Below, piece by piece: positions 45,256-56,357 of a stretch of 64,000 nucleotides of DNA. This DNA comes from Bradyrhizobium sp. 132 (lineage in GTDB: Bacteria > Pseudomonadota > Alphaproteobacteria > Rhizobiales > Xanthobacteraceae). A program made the position numbers and the translations under genes. The stretch is from positions 1 through 64,000 of the forward strand of contig NZ_JADPKY010000170.1 in assembly GCF_023074185.1 (NCBI RefSeq), given 5' to 3'. The first letter of the stretch is position 1, and each line of letters starts with the position of its first letter. The notes beneath the pieces were generated by a model, which searched no databases, was not told where the DNA came from, and was given only the letters and a program-made list of their open reading frames with translations.

Positions 45256-45669
45256 ATGAACTACTGGCTGGTGAAATCCGAACCGTCGGTGTGGTCCTGG
45301 GACCAGCAGGTGGCGAAGGGCGCCAAGGGCGAAGCCTGGACCGGCGTGCGCAATTACACCGCGCGCATAAACCTCGTGAACATGAAGAAGGGCGACAAGG
45401 CGTTCTTCTATCATTCCAACGAGGGCAAGGAGATCGTCGGCATCGCGGAGATCATCAAGGAAGCCTATCCCGATCCGACCGACAAGACCGCAAAATTCGT
45501 CTGCGTCGACATCAAGGCCGACAAACCCTTGAAGACGCCGGTAACGATGGCCACGATCAAGGCCGAGAAGAAACTCGCCGACATGGCCCTGGTGAAGTAT
45601 TCGCGCCTCTCGGTGCAGCCGGTGACGGCCGAGGAATGGAAGCTCGTCTGCAAGATGGGTGGGATGTAG
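45256..45669 (+). CDS. EVE domain protein
   Basis: A 137-aa single EVE (PUA-like) domain opening with NYWLVKSEPSVWSWDQ and continuing WTGVRNYTARINLVNMKKGD and FFYHSNEGKEIVGIAEI. Such domains bind modified bases in nucleic acids; in this housekeeping context the target is unknown. GAGGTGA lies before the ATG. It may share the tsaD-gpsA transcript, 108 bases downstream. Confidence 0.92.
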   Translation: MNYWLVKSEPSVWSWDQQVAKGAKGEAWTGVRNYTARINLVNMKKGDKAFFYHSNEGKEIVGIAEIIKEAYPDPTDKTAKFVCVDIKADKPLKTPVTMATIKAEKKLADMALVKYSRLSVQPVTAEEWKLVCKMGGM

Positions 45670-45724
45670 TTGCTGCAATTGCAGGTGTGTAGTCCGATCC
45701 GGGATTAGCTTTGCTCCATCAGCG

Positions 45725-46819
45725 CTACGATATCCGAGCTTGCGTCTCCGGCAACGCAAACACCTCACATGGCGCAGCGATGCCGCGTAGCGAATGCGAT
45801 CCAAGCGCGATCAGAGGCATGTCCGTCTCGGCGGCGACCGCGCCCGACACCAGCACGGTTCTGCCGAGCGGCTTGCACAATCCTTCGAGCCGGCTGGCGA
45901 GATTGACGGCGGGACCGATCGCCGTGAAATCGAGCCGGTTGGCGGCGCCGATATTGCCCCAGAGCATCCCGCCGAGATGCAGCGCCGCGCCGAACGCGAG
46001 CGGCGGCAGACCTTGGGCGCGGCGTTCCGCGTTGAGATACGTCATCCCGGCTTCGGCTGCGCTCGCGGCGCGCAGAGCCGCATCGCAGGCGTGGCGCGGG
46101 GACGCCTCGACCACCGGAAAGATCGCCAGCACACCGTCGCCGATGAATTTCAGCACCTCGCCGCCGAAGGCGTGAACCGCGCCGGCAATCCGATCGAACC
46201 AGGCATCGAGCGCCGCGATGACGTCGGCAGGCGGCGTGGCTTCCGACAGGAGCGTGAAGTTGCGCAGATCGGCATAGAGCAGCGCGGCCTGTATGGTCTC
46301 GCCGAGATCGCGGCGCAGGGGTGCCGCCAGTACCCGCTCCGCACTGCGCTTGCCAAGATAAGCATCCAACGTCGCGCGCAACGTTGCACGCGCGGCAAGC
46401 ACCGCAAGGGGCGTCGCAGCAAAGCGCGCAGCCTGGCGCAATTGCTCGATCTCGTCCGCGGTGAACGGACGCGGCCCGATCCAGCCGAGCAAAGGCCCAT
46501 CGGGCGGTCCGACCGCGTCTTCGTGCACCTCACCGTCCGCGATGTCGCGCAGCCAGCGGCGGCCGGCATCGTTGGGCGTGTCGGGCGCGAGGCCGCTTGG
46601 TGCGAAGCCAAGCGCTTCGATCACCCGGCCGCTCTCCGCGCGCCACAACCAGGTCCGCTTCGCGATCAGCGGATGTGGCACCTCCAGCGTCAGGCTGCCT
46701 GCCGCAAGCGGCACGCCGTCAGCGACCAGATGTGCGCCGAGTTCCGTGAGCAGGCGGTCGGCCCCGGCGCTATCGGCGGCGGCATCGACAAGCCAGGCGA
46801 GCGTCGGCGAGAGGTGCAT
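45725..46819 (-). CDS. Class III adenylate/guanylate cyclase
   Basis: A 364-aa protein with an unassigned N-terminal half (about 1-180) and a C-terminal cyclase domain: metal aspartates in LLYADLRNFTLLS and LKFIGDGVLAIF, the Lys before IGD, LDFTAIGPAVN and the pair N-x3-R in VNLASRLE. The residues fit ATP use. I chose the ATG at 46819. It converges with the EVE gene. Confidence 0.9.
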   Translation of the reverse strand: MHLSPTLAWLVDAAADSAGADRLLTELGAHLVADGVPLAAGSLTLEVPHPLIAKRTWLWRAESGRVIEALGFAPSGLAPDTPNDAGRRWLRDIADGEVHEDAVGPPDGPLLGWIGPRPFTADEIEQLRQAARFAATPLAVLAARATLRATLDAYLGKRSAERVLAAPLRRDLGETIQAALLYADLRNFTLLSEATPPADVIAALDAWFDRIAGAVHAFGGEVLKFIGDGVLAIFPVVEASPRHACDAALRAASAAEAGMTYLNAERRAQGLPPLAFGAALHLGGMLWGNIGAANRLDFTAIGPAVNLASRLEGLCKPLGRTVLVSGAVAAETDMPLIALGSHSLRGIAAPCEVFALPETQARIS

Positions 46820-46920
46820 GGTCCGATCATGACGAAGGCAGGCCGTCTTTGTCACGGGCAATCCTTGACGGGCCGCGCGAGCGCCGCCATGTCCCAGTGT
46901 CAGCCCAGGGATGATCGCCG

Positions 46921-47376
46921 ATGACCGAGCCGTTCATAGTGCGACGCGAGACCCAGATCGCGGCCCCACGCGCCACCGTTTTCGCTTACCTGACCGACCC
47001 CGAGAAGATTTTGAGCTGGATGGGCTCAGACGCGACCACGGAGCCGCATCCCGGCGGGCTGTATCTGCTCAAAGGCATCGGCCCGCGCGGCAGCGTCGCC
47101 CGCGGCGCGTTCCGCGAAGTCGTGCCGGTGCATCGTCTCGCCTACACTTTTGGATGGGAGAGCGGCCAGGAAGTGCCGCCCGGCTCGAGCCTGATCGAGA
47201 TCGACCTGATCGAACGCGACGGCGGCACGCTGCTGCGCATGACCCATAGCGGACTGCCGACCGAGGAACAGGCTGCCGCCCACGCGACGGGATGGACGCA
47301 TTATCTGGAACGGCTCACGACCGCGGCCGCAGGCAGCGATCCCGGTCCCGACAGGGGTGTTTCCAACAAGGCGTAG
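46921..47376 (+). CDS. SRPBCC (AHSA1-like) domain protein
   Basis: A 151-aa START-like protein with TQIAAPRATVFAYLTDPEKI, WMGSDATTEPHPGG and GWTHYLERLTTAA. It resembles the AHSA1 protein at 16399-16836 but has no ArsR gene beside it. The ligand is unknown. It converges with the topoisomerase gene, 13 bases between stops. Confidence 0.9.
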   Translation: MTEPFIVRRETQIAAPRATVFAYLTDPEKILSWMGSDATTEPHPGGLYLLKGIGPRGSVARGAFREVVPVHRLAYTFGWESGQEVPPGSSLIEIDLIERDGGTLLRMTHSGLPTEEQAAAHATGWTHYLERLTTAAAGSDPGPDRGVSNKA

Positions 47377-47389
47377 CGACGGGAGAAGG

Positions 47390-48559
47390 TCAGACCGCCG
47401 CGGTCGCCACCACCTGCTGCAAGAGTTGCTCGCGCCTGGCCTGCGAACGCTGGCCCTTCATGGTCGCGGCGAAGCGCTCGAGGATGCCGTCCTCGAACGC
47501 GGTGACGATGGTGTCATGCACATAGCTCTTGCGGCAGATCGCCGGCGTATTGGAGAGCTGGTCGGCGGCGGCGCGGATCGCTTCCAGCACCTGCTTCTTG
47601 CGGCCGTGCTGACTGGTCGCCGGGGTGATCCGCGACAGCGATTCCACGACGACGGCGGACGCCATCAGCGTACGAAAATCCTTCAGCGAGATCTTGATGC
47701 CGGCGATCTCGCGCAGGAACGCGTTCACCTGCGTGGTGTTCACCGCGCGCACGACGTCGTAGGCATCGCGATACTGGAACATGCGCTTGCCGGGAACGTC
47801 CTGCAAAATGCCGATGGCACGCACCAGCTTGGAAGCATCACACTCTTTCCGCACCGCCTTGCCGCCCTTCGCCTTGAAGGTCAGCACGAAGCAATCGTCT
47901 TCTAGCGTGACGTTGGACTTCAGCAGCGTGGTGGCGCCGCGGGTGCCGTTGAGGCGGGCGTAGGATTCGTTGCCGGGGCGGATCGCGGTGCGCGCAATCA
48001 GTTCGATCACGGCCGAGAGCGCGAACTCGCGCGTCGGCTCCTCGCCCGACAGGAACGCCGAAACCTTGCGCCGGATCTTTGGCAGCGCGCCGACGAGTTT
48101 CTCCAGCCGATGCGCCTTGCGTTGCTCGCGGACCTTCTCCCAATCGGCGTGATAGCGATATTGCAGCCGGCCCGCGGCATCGCGTCCCACCGCTTGGAGA
48201 TGCGAGCTCGGATCGGCCGAGTAGCGCACCTCGCGATAGGCCGGTGGCACCGCCATGGAATGCAGCCGGCGGATGGTGCGGGCATCGCGGATATGCGCGC
48301 CATTGGGACGGACGAAGGAATAGCCCTTGCCGCGCTTGATGCGCCGGATCTTCAGCTCGTTCTGGTCGCCGAGCCGCAGGCCCAGTTCCTTGGCGAGCGC
48401 CTCGACCGTTGCAGCAGGCGCCGTGTCGAACGCTTTTTTCGGGCTAAGACGGGCGGAACCTGCCGGTTTCGGCCATTGTCCGAGTGCTTTGGCCAGCGCA
48501 ACGGCTGCAGGATCGGCTGAAGCGGGCCGTATCGTCCCGAAATTCTGCTGATCCATCAT
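47390..48559 (-). CDS. DNA topoisomerase IB (poxvirus-like)
   Basis: A 389-aa type IB topoisomerase that nicks one strand through a 3'-phosphotyrosine and relaxes supercoils of either sign. The catalytic Tyr346 is in CRKSYVHDTI; IARTAIRPGNESYA, TLLKSNVT, FKAKGGK and LKDFRTLMASA hold the Arg, Lys and His contacts. The length suits the bacterial branch. Role next to gyrase and TopA in the cell is accessory. Confidence 0.94.
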   Translation of the reverse strand: MMDQQNFGTIRPASADPAAVALAKALGQWPKPAGSARLSPKKAFDTAPAATVEALAKELGLRLGDQNELKIRRIKRGKGYSFVRPNGAHIRDARTIRRLHSMAVPPAYREVRYSADPSSHLQAVGRDAAGRLQYRYHADWEKVREQRKAHRLEKLVGALPKIRRKVSAFLSGEEPTREFALSAVIELIARTAIRPGNESYARLNGTRGATTLLKSNVTLEDDCFVLTFKAKGGKAVRKECDASKLVRAIGILQDVPGKRMFQYRDAYDVVRAVNTTQVNAFLREIAGIKISLKDFRTLMASAVVVESLSRITPATSQHGRKKQVLEAIRAAADQLSNTPAICRKSYVHDTIVTAFEDGILERFAATMKGQRSQARREQLLQQVVATAAV

Positions 48560-48961
48560 AGTCTTAAGCCTTAGCCCTGTCTGTTATCGGTCAATGCCGC
48601 TATTCTGATCTTTGTTCCAAGGGTCTCGTTGGACCCGGGTTAGCCACTTAGGGTGTTCCGAACGGCATTGCGAGTCCCGAATCAGTGAGGTGCGGTTTCT
48701 AAATACCTCTGGCGAATGCATGGGGCTCTGCGGCGGCCTGTTCCGAGGGTTTGGGCAAAGGCCCGAAAGCCGCCCCGGCCTGTTCCAGATCTGCGACAGT
48801 CCGGCCCGATGGCCTTGATCCTTCGCCTGGCCGGGCGCTCGCCGAAGGTCCAGCTTGTGCACCTTGTCGGGTCCGGTTAGCCCGACGCATAATCAGCTCA
48901 ACGATCAAGCCGGCTCGCCAGTGGCCCGTGCTCGGCTTGCCGTATGTGGAGGGAGGGAAAC
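48560..48961 (+). promoter_or_regulatory. Upstream region of acs with four TGTTCC repeats
   Basis: No gene is supported in this 402-base gap. The hexamer TGTTCC occurs four times in the same orientation at 48613, 48654, 48739 and 48781, each followed by a purine pair (AA, GA, GA, AG). The spacings 41, 85 and 42 are near multiples of a helical turn. I could not assign the -35/-10 elements. Confidence 0.45.
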
Positions 48962-50908
<1,947 letters not shown>

Positions 50909-50917
50909 GCCAGGGTC

Positions 50918-51077
50918 TCTCGTGCCCCGGACGCTGCGCAGCCCTGGCGATGCGAAGCATCGTCCAGTTAGCGGTGCGCTGCAGAGCCGGGGTCCATGCA
51001 ACAGCGGACTCTGTGGCTTTCTGGGTCCCGGCTCTGCGTCGCACCGCTTCGCGCTGCGCCGCGTCCGGGACACGAGA
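50918..51077. repeat. Dispersed inverted repeat, family D
   Basis: TCTCGTGCCCCGGACGC at the left pairs with GCGTCCGGGACACGAGA at the right, and inner parts GCAGAGCCGGG and CCCGGCTCTGC pair as well, giving a long cruciform of about 160 bases. It differs from families A to C and occurs once here. Confidence 0.8.
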
Positions 51078-51368
51078 CCGCATCTCCGCGTTAGCGCCCC
51101 CAAACAACAGCGGTTCACACGCTCACGCGTTCGTCGGGGCGCGTGCCCGCGCGCCCGCATGTTTCCGGCTGAGTGTTGTTTTCAAGTCATTTACTTTGTT
51201 TCGAACATTTCCTTTGTTCCCCCTGCTGGCTGGCCCTTGGCGGCCGTGCGTGGAAACCATCCGGTTAACAGGCGCGGTTAAGAATGCCCCCTAACGAGGA
51301 CTTGGCGGGTCGGCGATTGCCGGTTGTGCGTCATTTTGGACGATTGGTTCGGGTCAAGGGGAAAATCG
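51078..51368. other. Intergenic stretch upstream of the L,D-transpeptidase gene
   Basis: I see no gene, tRNA or clear palindrome between the family D repeat and the start at 51369. The segment near 51175-51220 is AT-richer than its surroundings and may hold the promoter. Confidence 0.4.
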
Positions 51369-51884
51369 ATGTCGATCAGGATTGCAGTGGCGCTGGCTGC
51401 CACCATCGGAGCGGTGGTCGTGATGTCGACCGCGGCGCAGGCCCGGCCGGAAATGGTGGGGACGCACCTGGCCGACTATTCGCCGGGCACCATCGTGGTC
51501 AAAACCAACGAGCGTCGGCTCTATCTCGTCCTCGATAACGGCCACGCCGTGCGCTATCCGGTGGGCGTCGGCAAGTCCGGCAAGCAGTGGGCCGGCACCA
51601 CCCGCATCGACGGCAAGTACCGCAATCCGGCCTGGTCGCCGCCTGCCGAGGTGAAGCGCGACAAGCCGAGCATCCCTGACGTCATTCCGGGCGGCTCGCC
51701 GCGCAATCCGATGGGCGTCGCGGCGATGACGCTGTCCGGCGGGGAATACGCGATCCACGGCACCAACGTGCCGGGCTCGGTCGGCGGCTTCGTCTCCTAT
51801 GGCTGCATCCGCATGCTCAACGACGACATCACCGATCTCTACAGCCGCGTCTCGGTCGGCACCACGGTGGTCGTGACGCGCTGA
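51369..51884 (+). CDS. L,D-transpeptidase (YkuD domain)
   Basis: A 171-aa exported enzyme that forms 3-3 peptidoglycan crosslinks or attaches proteins to the wall. A signal peptide covers residues 1-25 (ending AQA); the YkuD domain ends with the catalytic IHGTNVPGSVGGFVSYGCIR, holding His and the nucleophilic Cys. The ATG at 51369 follows AAGGGG. A bidirectional hairpin lies after the stop. Confidence 0.93.
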   Translation: MSIRIAVALAATIGAVVVMSTAAQARPEMVGTHLADYSPGTIVVKTNERRLYLVLDNGHAVRYPVGVGKSGKQWAGTTRIDGKYRNPAWSPPAEVKRDKPSIPDVIPGGSPRNPMGVAAMTLSGGEYAIHGTNVPGSVGGFVSYGCIRMLNDDITDLYSRVSVGTTVVVTR

Positions 51885-51905
51885 TCCCCGGGACGAGATC
51901 CCGAC

Positions 51906-51941
51906 AACAAGAGCCGCGTCCGTTGACGCGGCTTTCTTGTT
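51906..51941. terminator. Bidirectional terminator
   Basis: AGCCGCGTC and GACGCGGCT form a 9-bp stem around CGTT, extended by AACAAG and CTTGTT after a small bulge. It lies between the convergent L,D-transpeptidase and nuclease genes and has T-rich sequence on both strands. Confidence 0.75.
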
Positions 51942-52530
51942 ACCAGAAGCGCCAACCGTGCGCGCACCAGCCGTCGCGATGGCCGCCATTGTAGCTCCGT
52001 GCGTAACCGCCGGCGAGCAACACCGCCGAAACGTTGGCGGTTCGCCTGGTCGCGACGTCGGCGAGAACCCGACCATATTTGTCAGGGCCAAGATTGGTGA
52101 TCGTCACGCCGCCCTGGCCGAGCAGATCGCGCAATGCGCGGGCCGCGGCTTCGGCCTTGTCCAGTTCCTCCTGGCAGGATGCTTTCATCTCGGGTGCGTC
52201 GATGCCGCGCAAGCGAACGCGCACGACGAGATCGCGGCCGTCGCGCTGACGAAAACGCGCGAGAAAGGTGTCACCGTCAATGGTGCGAACGACGTCGACC
52301 GACTCGCGACGATCGGGATGGCCGCCCTGCTGGAGCACGATCTCGGCGTCCCGCGTGCCGCCGCCATCCGGGTGCGGGACCGTCCAGTTCGTCCCGTGCC
52401 TGAAGATGAGCACAGCCGCCAGCGCGACGCCGACCACGAACATCCACGGCAACAATCCGGAGAAACGACGGCCGAACGGCGAGCCGCGGAATGAGGGTCG
52501 ATACTGATGGCTGGGATCGAAGCGCGGCAT
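51940..52530 (-). CDS. Membrane-anchored thermonuclease (SNase) family protein
   Basis: A 196-aa protein with one N-terminal helix (about 27-44, LLPWMFVVGVALAAVLIF) and a C-terminal SNase-like domain: VVRTIDGDTFLARF, VRLRGIDAPEM and GPDKYGRVLADV carry the Asp, Arg and Glu/Lys positions. The domain would face the periplasm and could cut incoming or external nucleic acid. Confidence 0.87.
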   Translation of the reverse strand: MPRFDPSHQYRPSFRGSPFGRRFSGLLPWMFVVGVALAAVLIFRHGTNWTVPHPDGGGTRDAEIVLQQGGHPDRRESVDVVRTIDGDTFLARFRQRDGRDLVVRVRLRGIDAPEMKASCQEELDKAEAAARALRDLLGQGGVTITNLGPDKYGRVLADVATRRTANVSAVLLAGGYARSYNGGHRDGWCAHGWRFW

Positions 52531-52584
52531 TCGCGCACGCTAGGGCTGAGTCGGCTGCACCGGCAAGTGTGCGTGAAACGCGCC

Positions 52585-52785
52585 TCAAAAGTCCGAGGCG
52601 ATGCCTTTTCGTTCCCAATCACCGTACCGGGTGGGCTCGGGTCCCTTTGGTCCCTGCACCTCTTTCGGCGCAGCTTCGGCATGCGCCACCGCCGCAGCCT
52701 GCCGGCGCGCTTCGGCTTCGGCCAGCGCTCGCTGGGCCGCCGGCGATAGCGGCTTGCGGTCGGAAACGTGAGGCCGGTCACTCAT
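52585..52785 (-). CDS. SdhAF4-like (DUF1674) protein
   Basis: A 66-aa protein ending in the family signature GPEPTRYGDWERKGIASDF, the motif of succinate dehydrogenase assembly factor 4. The N-terminal part is Ala/Glu-rich and helical. The ATG at 52785 gives the normal short length; longer frames are not supported. It is divergent from rsmB, a pairing I recall from other Rhizobiales. It likely protects or flavinylates SdhA. Confidence 0.88.
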   Translation of the reverse strand: MSDRPHVSDRKPLSPAAQRALAEAEARRQAAAVAHAEAAPKEVQGPKGPEPTRYGDWERKGIASDF

Positions 52786-52973
52786 CGTCGAATTTCTAGC
52801 GCAGGACGATCCGCGGCGCGACGCCCAATAACGCATTCCTGAAATTGCTCCGAAAGGGTCGAAAAACCCGGAAGCGATTCTTACATTTGGCATATTCGCG
52901 TGTCAGAGATCGCGTCCTCAAGGCATGCGCCCATTGCGGCGGAACTGCCGCTTGCTGAGAACCTTGCTTCCGC

Positions 52974-54320
52974 ATGCCATCTCAACGTTTTGCCCCTCCA
53001 TCCGAAGTGCCTGGTCTTGCCGCGCGGCGGATTGCTGCCGACATCGTCGACGGCGTGCTGCAGAAGCACCGCACACTTGACGAGCAGCTCGACGGCAGCG
53101 GCGCCCATCCCGGACTGAAGACGCTTCCCGACCGCGATCGCGCGCTGATGCGGCGCCTGGTCGCCACCGTGCTGCGCCGGCTCGGCACGCTCGGCCACGT
53201 GATGTCCCGCCTGCTCGACAAGGGCATCCCCTCCGATGCGCCGCGCGCGCAGAGCGCGCTGCTGATCGGCGCCGCCCAGATCCTCTGGATGGACGTGCCC
53301 GATCACGCCGCCGTCGATCTCTCCGTTCGCCTCGTGCAGTCCGACCGCCGGGCCGCCCGCTATGCCGGCCTCGTCAACGCCGTGCTGCGCCGTTGCGCCC
53401 GCGAGGGCAAGGCGCTGATGGAAGAGGTTGCCGCGCAGTCGCTGGATTTGCCGCCCTGGATGCTCGCGCGCTGGAGCGCGCATTACGGCGAGACAGTCGC
53501 AAGGGACATGGCGCTCGCGCTCAGCCACGATCCTTCGCTGGATCTGACCGTGAAGTCGGACGCCGCGCAATGGGCGAGCCGGCTACATGGCGAGGTGCTG
53601 CCGACTGGATCGGTGCGTACGGTGCTGCACGGCGCGGTGACCATGCTTCCCGGCTTCGCCGAAGGACAATGGTGGGTGCAGGACGCCGCCGCCGCGCTGC
53701 CGGCCCGGCTGTTCGGCGACATCGCCGGCAAATCCATCGCCGATCTCTGCGCCGCTCCCGGCGGCAAGACCGCGCAGCTGGCGCAGGCCGGCGCGCATGT
53801 CACGGCCATCGACCGCTCGCCCGCCCGGGTGGCGCGGCTGCGCGAGAATCTGACGCGGTTGTCGCTCCAGGCCGAGACCGTCGTCGCCGACGCCGTGGAA
53901 TGGGCGGGTCCGGCCGATGGCTTCGACGGCATCCTGATCGATGCGCCCTGCACCTCGACCGGCACGATCCGACGCCATCCCGATGTGTCCTGGCTCCGGC
54001 AGGAATCCGACATCCCCGCGATGACCACACTCCAGCAGCGGTTGCTGCAAAAAACGGTCTCGCTGCTCAAGCCCGGCGGAACGCTGGTCTACTGCACCTG
54101 CTCGCTGGAACCCGAAGAGGGCGAGCATGCGATCGCCACGCTACTGGCCGCAGAGCCTGCGATTCGCCGCGTCCCGGTCGATGCGTCCGAGGTGTCGGGG
54201 CTCAGCGAGATCATCACCGCCGAGGGCGATTTGCGCACCCTGCCCAGCCATCTGCCGAACGCCGATCCCAAGCTCGGCGGGCTCGACGGATTTTTTGCGG
54301 CTCGGCTCGTTAAATCCTGA
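52974..54320 (+). CDS. rsmB: 16S rRNA (cytosine-C5) methyltransferase RsmB-like
   Basis: A 448-aa SAM-dependent methyltransferase. The N-terminal NusB-like domain (about 15-150) is followed by the catalytic domain with AAPGGKTAQLAQ (SAM), DAPCTSTGTIRRHPDV (catalytic PC motif) and YCTCSLEPEEGE (second Cys). It probably makes m5C967 in 16S rRNA. The heparinase-like gene and purH follow in the same direction. Confidence 0.93.
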   Translation: MPSQRFAPPSEVPGLAARRIAADIVDGVLQKHRTLDEQLDGSGAHPGLKTLPDRDRALMRRLVATVLRRLGTLGHVMSRLLDKGIPSDAPRAQSALLIGAAQILWMDVPDHAAVDLSVRLVQSDRRAARYAGLVNAVLRRCAREGKALMEEVAAQSLDLPPWMLARWSAHYGETVARDMALALSHDPSLDLTVKSDAAQWASRLHGEVLPTGSVRTVLHGAVTMLPGFAEGQWWVQDAAAALPARLFGDIAGKSIADLCAAPGGKTAQLAQAGAHVTAIDRSPARVARLRENLTRLSLQAETVVADAVEWAGPADGFDGILIDAPCTSTGTIRRHPDVSWLRQESDIPAMTTLQQRLLQKTVSLLKPGGTLVYCTCSLEPEEGEHAIATLLAAEPAIRRVPVDASEVSGLSEIITAEGDLRTLPSHLPNADPKLGGLDGFFAARLVKS

Positions 54321-54436
54321 TTTTGCAGTGGATTTTGCGACCACGGCGCTGATTCGCATCGTTCAAGGTGGTGTCGGCCGCCCGATTTTGGGATTAAGAA
54401 GGATTCGTCGGAATCCTCTCCCCATCAAGGCAAGGC

Positions 54437-56194
54437 GTGTCGGTCGCTCAACGCAGACGTATCTCGACGCTGGTGATGAACCGCTTCGCGCGGAATGTGC
54501 TCGCGCGCGCGAGCGGTGGTTCCGTCGCCCTGTCGCGGGTCTGGCCCGGCCGCTCCGACCGGCTGATCATCGCGCCGCATGACCTGCGCACCGCGGATGC
54601 GACCCGCGCCGCCGAGATCTATGCCGGCCGCTTCGTCTTCGCCGGCAAGATCGTCAATTGCCACGGCCGCTCGATCTTCGATCTCGAGCCGCCGTCGGAG
54701 GATTGGGAGGTCGCGCTGCTCGGCTTCGGCTGGTTGCGCCATTTGCGCGCCGCCGACACCGCGTTGACACGCGCGAATGCGCGCGCGCTGATAGAGGACT
54801 GGATCGCCAACCCCGGCGGCAAGCGCCGTGCCGTCGCGCGACGCGCCGACGTGCTGGCGCGACGCGTGATCTCGCTGCTGTCGCAGGCGCCGCTGGTGCT
54901 CAACGACACCGACAACAAATTCTACCGCCGCTATCTGCGCGCGCTGGCGCGCGAGATCCGCTTCCTGCGCTACACCATGGTCAACATCCCCGACGGGGTG
55001 CCAAAACTCCAGGTGCTGATCGCGCTGTGCTATGCGGCGCTGTGCCTCGCCAACCAGGCAAGTCACATCCGCAGCGTCTCGAAGAAGCTCTCGGATGAAT
55101 TGCAGCGGCAGATCCTGCCCGACGGCGGACATATCTCGCGCAACCCGGGTGCGCTGATCGAGCTCTTGATCGACCTGTTGCCGCTGCGGCAGACCTTTGC
55201 CGCACGCAACATCGCGCCGCCGCCGGCGCTGCTCAACGCGATCGACCGCATGATGCCGATGCTGCGCTTCTTTCGCCACGGCGACGGCAATTTCGCGCTG
55301 TTCAACGGCATGAGTGCGACACCCTCGGACCTGCTCGCGACGCTGCTTGCCTATGACGACACCCACGGCGCGCCGATGGCGAACATGCCGCATACCGGTT
55401 TCCAGCGCCTCGATGCCGGACAGACCACCGTGATCATCGACACCGGCCCGCCGCCGCAGGCCGGCGTCAGCCATGACGCCCATGCCGGCTGCCTGTCGTT
55501 CGAACTGTCCTCCGGCATCAGCCGCATCGTCACCAATTGCGGCATGCCGACCACGGGCCGCGACAATTGGCGGCCGTTCGCACGCGGCACGGCAGCGCAT
55601 TCGACGCTGACCTATCACGACACCTCGTCATGCCAGTTCGTGGAGATGTCGGCGATGAAGCGGCTCTTGCATGGCGCGCCCGTCACCAGCGGCCCCGTCG
55701 AGGTCGAGAGCTATCGCGAAATCGTGCAGAACGGCACGCTGCTGACGACGTCGCATGATGGCTATCTCGCCAAGTTCGGCGCGATCCACCGCCGCGTGCT
55801 GATGATCGCCAATGACGGCGCGCGCATCGACGGTGAGGACACGCTATCGCCGCCGCAGGGCGGACGCTTCAAGGGCGCGGATGCCGATTTCGCGCTGCGC
55901 TTCCATCTGCACGCGGCGGTGAAGGCGAGCCGGCTGTCCGATGCCCGCGGCGTCATGCTGGTGCTGCCGAACCGCGACGTCTGGACCTTCGAGGCATTGG
56001 ACGACAAGGTTGATCTCGAGGACAGCGTGTTCCTGGCCGGCAATGACGGCCCGCGCCGCACCGCGCAGATCGTGATCCGCCAGGATGCGCGGCAGGCGCC
56101 CTCGATCCGCTGGAGTTTCGTGCGCTCCACCGCCTCGCCGGCGATCACCAATGCCCGCAGAAACGCGCGGCGGGAGCCGGAACTTCCGCTGTAA
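54437..56194 (+). CDS. Heparinase II/III-like protein
   Basis: A 585-aa protein with an N-terminal alpha-helical toroid (about 50-330) and a C-terminal beta-sandwich (about 370-570) including HAGCLSFELSSG, the family Hepar_II_III. The GTG at 54437 is chosen; AAGG lies close before it. No signal peptide is obvious. In Rhizobiales this gene lies between rsmB and purH, yet its substrate is not known; a glycan lyase role is inferred only. Confidence 0.88.
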   Translation: MSVAQRRRISTLVMNRFARNVLARASGGSVALSRVWPGRSDRLIIAPHDLRTADATRAAEIYAGRFVFAGKIVNCHGRSIFDLEPPSEDWEVALLGFGWLRHLRAADTALTRANARALIEDWIANPGGKRRAVARRADVLARRVISLLSQAPLVLNDTDNKFYRRYLRALAREIRFLRYTMVNIPDGVPKLQVLIALCYAALCLANQASHIRSVSKKLSDELQRQILPDGGHISRNPGALIELLIDLLPLRQTFAARNIAPPPALLNAIDRMMPMLRFFRHGDGNFALFNGMSATPSDLLATLLAYDDTHGAPMANMPHTGFQRLDAGQTTVIIDTGPPPQAGVSHDAHAGCLSFELSSGISRIVTNCGMPTTGRDNWRPFARGTAAHSTLTYHDTSSCQFVEMSAMKRLLHGAPVTSGPVEVESYREIVQNGTLLTTSHDGYLAKFGAIHRRVLMIANDGARIDGEDTLSPPQGGRFKGADADFALRFHLHAAVKASRLSDARGVMLVLPNRDVWTFEALDDKVDLEDSVFLAGNDGPRRTAQIVIRQDARQAPSIRWSFVRSTASPAITNARRNARREPELPL

Positions 56195-56357
56195 ACGCCC
56201 GCGATCCGGCCCCATCTGATCGTTGTGAAAGCGACCGAAAACTGCTATCGAGCCCTCGCTCGCGCGACTGGCGACCTTGGATGGAGCACCATCGGGAAGC
56301 GTGGGACATAGCTGCCGCGCGCCTGGGCATTACTCCTTCAGACAGAGGATCTTGCTC

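Noticed and set aside
45794..46924. A 376-codon plus-strand frame over the second cyclase
   Set aside because: The minus-strand gene has intact cyclase motifs; this frame is Arg-rich shadow.
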